Source of the DNA: Paracentrotus lividus
Taxonomy: Eukaryota > Echinodermata > Echinoidea > Camarodonta > Echinidae
Reading direction: 5' to 3'
Assembly (NCBI GenBank): GCA_940671915.1
Contig: CALNVZ010003426.1
Location: forward strand, 38,173,658 to 38,237,657
DNA length: 64,000 nt
Program-made: the position numbers and the translations under genes
In this document: positions 59,440 through 64,000 of the stretch, in pieces
Position numbering within the stretch: position 1 is the first letter of the stretch
Layout: each line of letters opens with the position of its first letter
Notes under the pieces: model-generated
The model's input: only the letters and a program-made list of their open reading frames with translations
The model's database searches: none
Told to the model about the DNA's origin: nothing

Positions 59440-59740
59440 TTTAAGATGAATATGGCGCCCTTAAGTTTAACGTGAATTTGGCGTCCCCTTAGTTTATGGT
59501 TGAATTGCCCCTCCCCCCCCCCTAAATTTAAGATCCGAATCGGCGCCTGTATGTTTTAGGTTCATTTGGCGCTCCCCTATTTTAAAAATCAAAATGGGGC
59601 CTGTTCTAAATTTCAGGTCAATTTGGCGCCCCCAACTTTTAAGCTCAATTTGGCGCCCCCTAAATTTAAAATCGAATTGGCGCCCATATGTTTTAGATCA
59701 ATATGGCGCCCCAGAGTTTAAGGTAAATTTGCGCTCCCTT
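59440..59740. repeat. 26-bp minisatellite, third segment (~11 units)
   Basis: The same TTTGGCGCCCC units resume after the insert and end at a pyrimidine tract. Confidence 0.8.
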
Positions 59741-60002
59741 TTTTTCTTTCCCCTATTTCCTCCCCCCCCCCCTTTCCCTTCATCTCTTTTTCTATGTTCC
59801 CCCTTTCCCTTTCTCCCCTTTTTATTTCCCTTTCGCCTTTTTCTACCTTTTTTTCTTCTTTTCTTTTTTTTTTTCTTTCTCTTTGTCCCATTCTTCTCCA
59901 GTCTTTTCAGCGCCACCTGCGCGCCTACCCGGGGGCCCGGGCCAGTGCCCGTGCCCCCCACCCCGTATGCGCGAGCCCACTGATATTCTGATATCAGTGG
60001 GC
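59741..60002. other. pyrimidine tract, GC-rich element-like end and a perfect hairpin
   Basis: C/T-only sequence (about 59741-59895) is followed by CCCGGGGGCCCGGGCC and CGTATGCGCG, resembling the right ends of the CAG...CTG family at 28.38 and 32.5 kb. A hairpin with 12-bp perfect arms GCCCACTGATAT and a 4-base loop lies at 59975-60002. Confidence 0.5.
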
Positions 60003-60945
60003 CGTGAAGAGATTCAACTTTCATTTTAAACTACTCATTTAAATAGACATACTGTCTTTTTGTATGCCCTTTTTGGAAAAGTACTTTCACCTGCCTTTAA
60101 TAGGCTTACAATGTTTCAATGTGGAATTTAAATCGATTTTCCCATAATGCAAAAAGCAATCAACAAAAGTATCATATTGAATAAAAATAAGAATGAATGT
60201 TATTTTAGGCCTATATGGATTGATATTATAGCTGCTTAAAAAACGACTCACTGAACGTAAGCTACATGTTAAAATCGTAAAATAATTTAACTACCCCTTT
60301 TATTTTTATTTTTTTGTCTCCGTGCCCCTCCTCATTATTATCCTTAATGCGCTACTGTATACTAGACAAGCTAATGAAATAAATCATTAGAGGGCACGCA
60401 AATAAAGTGCAACGACAATATCATTCAGAAGGGAGGGGGTAACTTTTTACACTCGGGTTGGTCGGGCAGAACAATTTTCCCCCCAAAACAAAACTTAAAA
60501 GCCAAAAACCGATTATCGATGGGATCCCGACTGAATTGCATTTAGTTTGCTCTTTTTTCTGGTTTCTTTCCCTACTTTTTCATATTTCTGTTCAAAGATC
60601 TATACATGACTTTACCGTATATAACCCCTCGCATGTAGGCCTATGATTTAGCCATTATCGTCATCATTCAGTAGCAATCATCATCATCATCATCCATTAT
60701 TCATCATCATCATCATAGCACTCCGGCGAAGTTTTGTTTAGGCCAATCTCAAGACATATCTGTTCAATTTAGCATATTAGATTAATTATTGTGTTAGTTT
60801 TTGTTTACACCGTTACTTTTTCTCGTATGATCTTGTTAATGTATTAATTTACATTTCTCTATAATAGCACACGTGTGCTAAGTTCAAGATATCGCCTTTT
60901 AACTTAATATTTTATTATGTATGAGCTAGGGTATAGGGTAGAAGC
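60003..60945. other. non-coding with (CAT)n
   Basis: A (CAT)n run with interruptions lies at about 60675-60716. No gene is recognised. Confidence 0.5.
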
Positions 60946-61205
60946 CCCCCCCCCCCCCCCCCATTAGGCCTACAGGCTTTTGGAGGGGGAGCCAGCAAAA
61001 TTACCCATTATATTTCCGGACCCTTGATTCTGGACCCTATTTCAGGATTTTTCCTCAAAGAATTGAAAAGTACACTCACCCAAATTAAAAAACTTCTGGA
61101 AAATTCTAAAGTACCCCTATTTCAGTGATTTTTTCGCGATTTTCCCCTATACCTGAGCCCCTAAAAATATACCCGGCCTTTTTCGAGAAATCGGGAAGGA
61201 CCATG
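60945..61205. repeat. dispersed repeat, inverted copy of 22.69-22.86 kb
   Basis: A poly-C run is followed by sequence whose right half (CCCCTATACCTGAGCCCC, ATATACCCGGCC, TCGAGAAATCGGGA) is the reverse complement of 22745-22815. No coding. Confidence 0.55.
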
Positions 61206-61271
61206 TATAATTATGTCTAATCACTAGAGCATTGAAAGCTATAGGGTTCTCTGGTAAGGACATTGACATAA

Positions 61272-61348
61272 GGGTGTGTCATAGCCTATGCGGTAGAGCA
61301 CTTGTATAACAATTACGAAGTATCGGGTTCGACTCCCATGGAATCCCA
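61272..61348 (+). tRNA. tRNA-like sequence, probably pseudogene or SINE head
   Basis: A-box-like TAGCCTATGCGGTAGAGCA and B-box-like GGGTTCGACTCCC have tRNA spacing. TTGTA/TACGA form a five-pair anticodon stem around the 7-base loop TAACAAT. The loop lacks the invariant T at position 33, the T stem pairs over only three bases, and the acceptor arms pair poorly. It is therefore unlikely to be a working tRNA; no identity is claimed. Confidence 0.4.
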
Positions 61349-62564
61349 TTTTCTTTTCTTATTTTTCAATTAATAATCACGCTACACTTGGCGCCCCATA
61401 CATTGACAGAAATCTCGGTACGAGTTCGAGTTAACGTTAATAACGGGAATCCAAACAACATCATCGGGCATGCGCTGGCTGCTTGATGAGGTGACGTGAC
61501 GTACCGTGTGAAGTCCAATCCTAGCCGAAGTGAATACCTCAACTTTGCACTCTATTTTACGACAGCTGCAAATAAAAGTTAGTGTATCCTGTTATGAATA
61601 TAAAGTCAAAGTCAATTGTAGCTATGGAATTTACTAATAAACTTTCATATCACGTATTTACTTTTTTTTGGTGCAAACTTACGTTAACAGTAAAAATAAC
61701 ACGTTGAATTTTTAACTCCATATGATGATATAAAATGCATGACGCTTGAATGATCACGTTAGCATATGAAATTACACTACCATTGTGCCTTCGAATGAAC
61801 AATAGTCACGATAAAACTTAGACTCGTCACTCATTTTTTTGGTAAGTCCTCATTTTTTCCTTTTGTTTTATTTCCATTCACGGAATGCACGGTTCGATTC
61901 GTTGAAATTCCTAAATTATATTTCTCTTTTTGACTTAGACCTAACAGTTAACAGTTAGATCTAACGTTAGATCTAACTTGTTAAGTTTATCTAAAAAAGT
62001 ATTGTAACAGTCAGTGGCTTTCCGTAAACAGGTTTTGTGAAGTCGAGTCTTGCAGTTTTTCTTGCGAAATGGTCCACGTTGGTTACGATTGACAGCGCGC
62101 ACGATAAAAGCGGCCATTCGGGAACAGCTGAATCGCGTTGTTCAGTTTCGGGCAATGCACTTCAGTCATCGCAACCAGGAGATGGAGCTTCACGCGATAG
62201 CTAATCGATAATCAGAGCGCCCAACAATCAAAATGCATTCCATTGTCCCCTAGCTCTGTACGTACGAGCTTGTAGACATTTCAATGTGGTTAACTTGCAG
62301 TTTTCTACTCAAATTTCTTGAATATAAAAAAAAGAGCAAGTTCAGCAAGCCAAGAAAATTTAACAGTCTAACAAACATTCAACAGCAACTGTGTCACCCA
62401 AATTATCATTTAACGTTAGGCCTATTCATAAACCATACCAAAATTTTTCAAGTAGAAATTAGATTAAGAAAGCAAGATCATTGCCATTGGCTAATTTGTC
62501 ATCATATTAATGGACCTCTCATAATTGTGAGTGCCAATTTGTAGATCCTCTATGTCAGACATAG
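61349..62564. other. non-coding, no gene recognised
   Basis: GTTAGATCTAACGTTAGATC palindromic words lie near 61955-61975. The 86-codon frame at 62284-62544 has no recognisable domain. Confidence 0.4.
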
Positions 62565-63371
62565 GCCGAGGGCTAGCCCCGGCGCCACGAAGTGGCGGCG
62601 TCCTGAAGTAAACATACATTATGATCCGTTTTCACCATTTTCACACACACAAAAAAAATTACACACAAATTTATCAAAAATAAAACATATAAATACAACG
62701 ACACTTACCTAAGCATACATCCCGGCAAAATTTGAAGAAAATAACACACATTAGCACCCAGAATAAGATGATTTCCTTTGGATTTTCGTCATGCCCAGAA
62801 ATTTGTCCGATCCGCCATGTTGATTAAGCTGGTAGTATTATTAGTATCGTGCGTAGCCTTTGATCAAGAAGTTCATTTTGTATAGTTTTTAAGTTCCATT
62901 TCGAAAAAGAAGCTGATGCAAGAAAAATGTGCTCAAAAACTAAAATAACAAATAATTCATGACTAATCATGTAAGTAATCTCATTTGTTTTGGTTAATTA
63001 CCACTTAATGGAATAAAAACATAATTATTTTAGTAATGACTTGTCTAAAGGCTAACGATGGCAATATCCATGACGCATGCATATTACAAAGACAAAAACT
63101 TCAATACGAATTGTTTTACTGAAGAAGTCTGGAGATTTTGACCCCCAAATATCATATGATACAAAGAATCAACAAAGACAATAGTGTTCCGGGCTGATTT
63201 GTAAGTATATATTGAAATAATATATACGGTATTTTAATGACAAGGATTTAAGTTATTGCCCGGAAAAGCTGGGGAAAACAGACTTCACATCGCCGTTAAA
63301 TGTCAATAAAGCGTAGCCCGCACACAAAGTGTGCGGGCTAAGTAAGCCGAGGCTAGTAAGCCGAGGGCTAG
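62565..63371. repeat. GC-hairpin-bounded repeat, possible MITE
   Basis: GCCGAGGGCTAG occurs at both edges in direct orientation (62565-62576 and 63360-63371). A CGCCACGAAGTGGCG hairpin lies at the left. A 27-bp hairpin with perfect 12-bp arms (TAGCCCGCACAC, 63314-63340) lies at the right. The interior is ordinary AT-rich sequence. Confidence 0.4.
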
Positions 63372-64000
63372 ATTCTAACTTTAGGCCCTTTTAAACAAGA
63401 AAAGACGCCTGTGTCATTCCGATATCGCAGAAACAATGGCTCAAATTCACAAAGGTGGTTTCAAAGCCTTGGACTTAACCGTGGATTAGACCCTATTTAA
63501 ATTTTGTGTAATAATTATGCTTAATTTGGCGTGTCTTGTGAGAAAGGTCCAATGTGAATGCATGATTTTGTCAGAGAGCGCTAAATTTATGCTTGTCGCT
63601 AAATGGTTAAGTCTGCTGTTTATTTAAATTAATTCAAATAAGCAGTTGACTCAACAGTGGATTCATTGATTCAAAACAATGGGCTCATTATGCCAAAACC
63701 ACAGCGACTGCCGTAAATCTAGCGCGTTATGAAAAAATTGCCCATTCATATTGGACCTTTCTCAATGTCACATGACACAATCATTACAAATAGGATGTCA
63801 ATAAAAAGGGGGATAAATTATCTTACCAATGGTATCTACAATCCACAGTTTCAGTCCATGGTTTTGAAACCCCCTTTTGTGAATTTTGGCCAATATGACT
63901 TGTGTCTCGACTACAAATATTCATTTGTTTACCAGAGTTTGCAGGGGTTTACATGAATGGCATTGGACAATATTTGAGCCTTCCAAATTCCAGAGCAAAG
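63372..64000. other. non-coding tail of window
   Basis: Positions about 63765-63840 (CAATCATTACAAATAGGATG, then TCAATAAAAAGGGGGATAAA) belong to the same diverged family as 27.69, 29.1 and 29.3 kb. No gene is recognised. Confidence 0.4.

Overview
The window is AT-rich, intron-bearing animal DNA, crowded with microsatellites, poly-C tracts, minisatellites and short DNA transposons. Two genes can be read with confidence. One is the last exon of a spicule-matrix-type C-type lectin, a family tied to echinoderm biomineralization. The other is a large IgGFc-binding/AMOP/VWD/sushi membrane protein of a kind abundant in sea urchins. Together they point to an echinoid (sea urchin); the species cannot be fixed from the sequence alone.

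Layout. 1-3.7 kb: intron with a 1 kb long-TIR element, then the spicule-matrix exon (2780-3428, +). 3.7-19 kb: mostly non-coding, with small transposons (5.7, 13.6-14.6, 18.0 kb), microsatellites, a tandemly duplicated GTCTAA-rich region and one doubtful transposase-like ORF. 19.0-22.6 kb: single-exon membrane protein gene (-). 22.6-35 kb: palindromic and nested transposons, a THAP-domain exon fragment at 28.15 kb, and several members of a CAG...CTG-ended element family. 35.5-38 kb: a decayed LINE reverse transcriptase split by a 1.1 kb transposon. 38.4 kb: a short, very CpG-rich patch. 41.67-46.89 kb: a 5.2 kb array of an 83-bp repeat. 47.4-49.4 kb: exon-like patches of an unnamed animal gene family, broken by single-base indels. 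50-54.4 kb: two further tandem repeats. 55-60 kb: three small transposons or candidates, a 142-bp CT microsatellite, and a 26-bp minisatellite interrupted by a 1.55 kb element that itself carries a 30-bp array. 60-64 kb: dispersed repeats, a tRNA-like sequence and GC-rich hairpins.

The two clear genes are on opposite strands, about 16 kb apart, and nothing shows that they act together. The spicule-matrix protein would be secreted into the skeletal matrix; the other is a predicted type I cell-surface protein. The rest is best read as a record of repeated transposon insertion and tandem-repeat growth. Stretches of about 41.6-54.4 kb and 57-58 kb carry many one-base indels between repeat copies, which may be uncorrected long-read sequence rather than biology.
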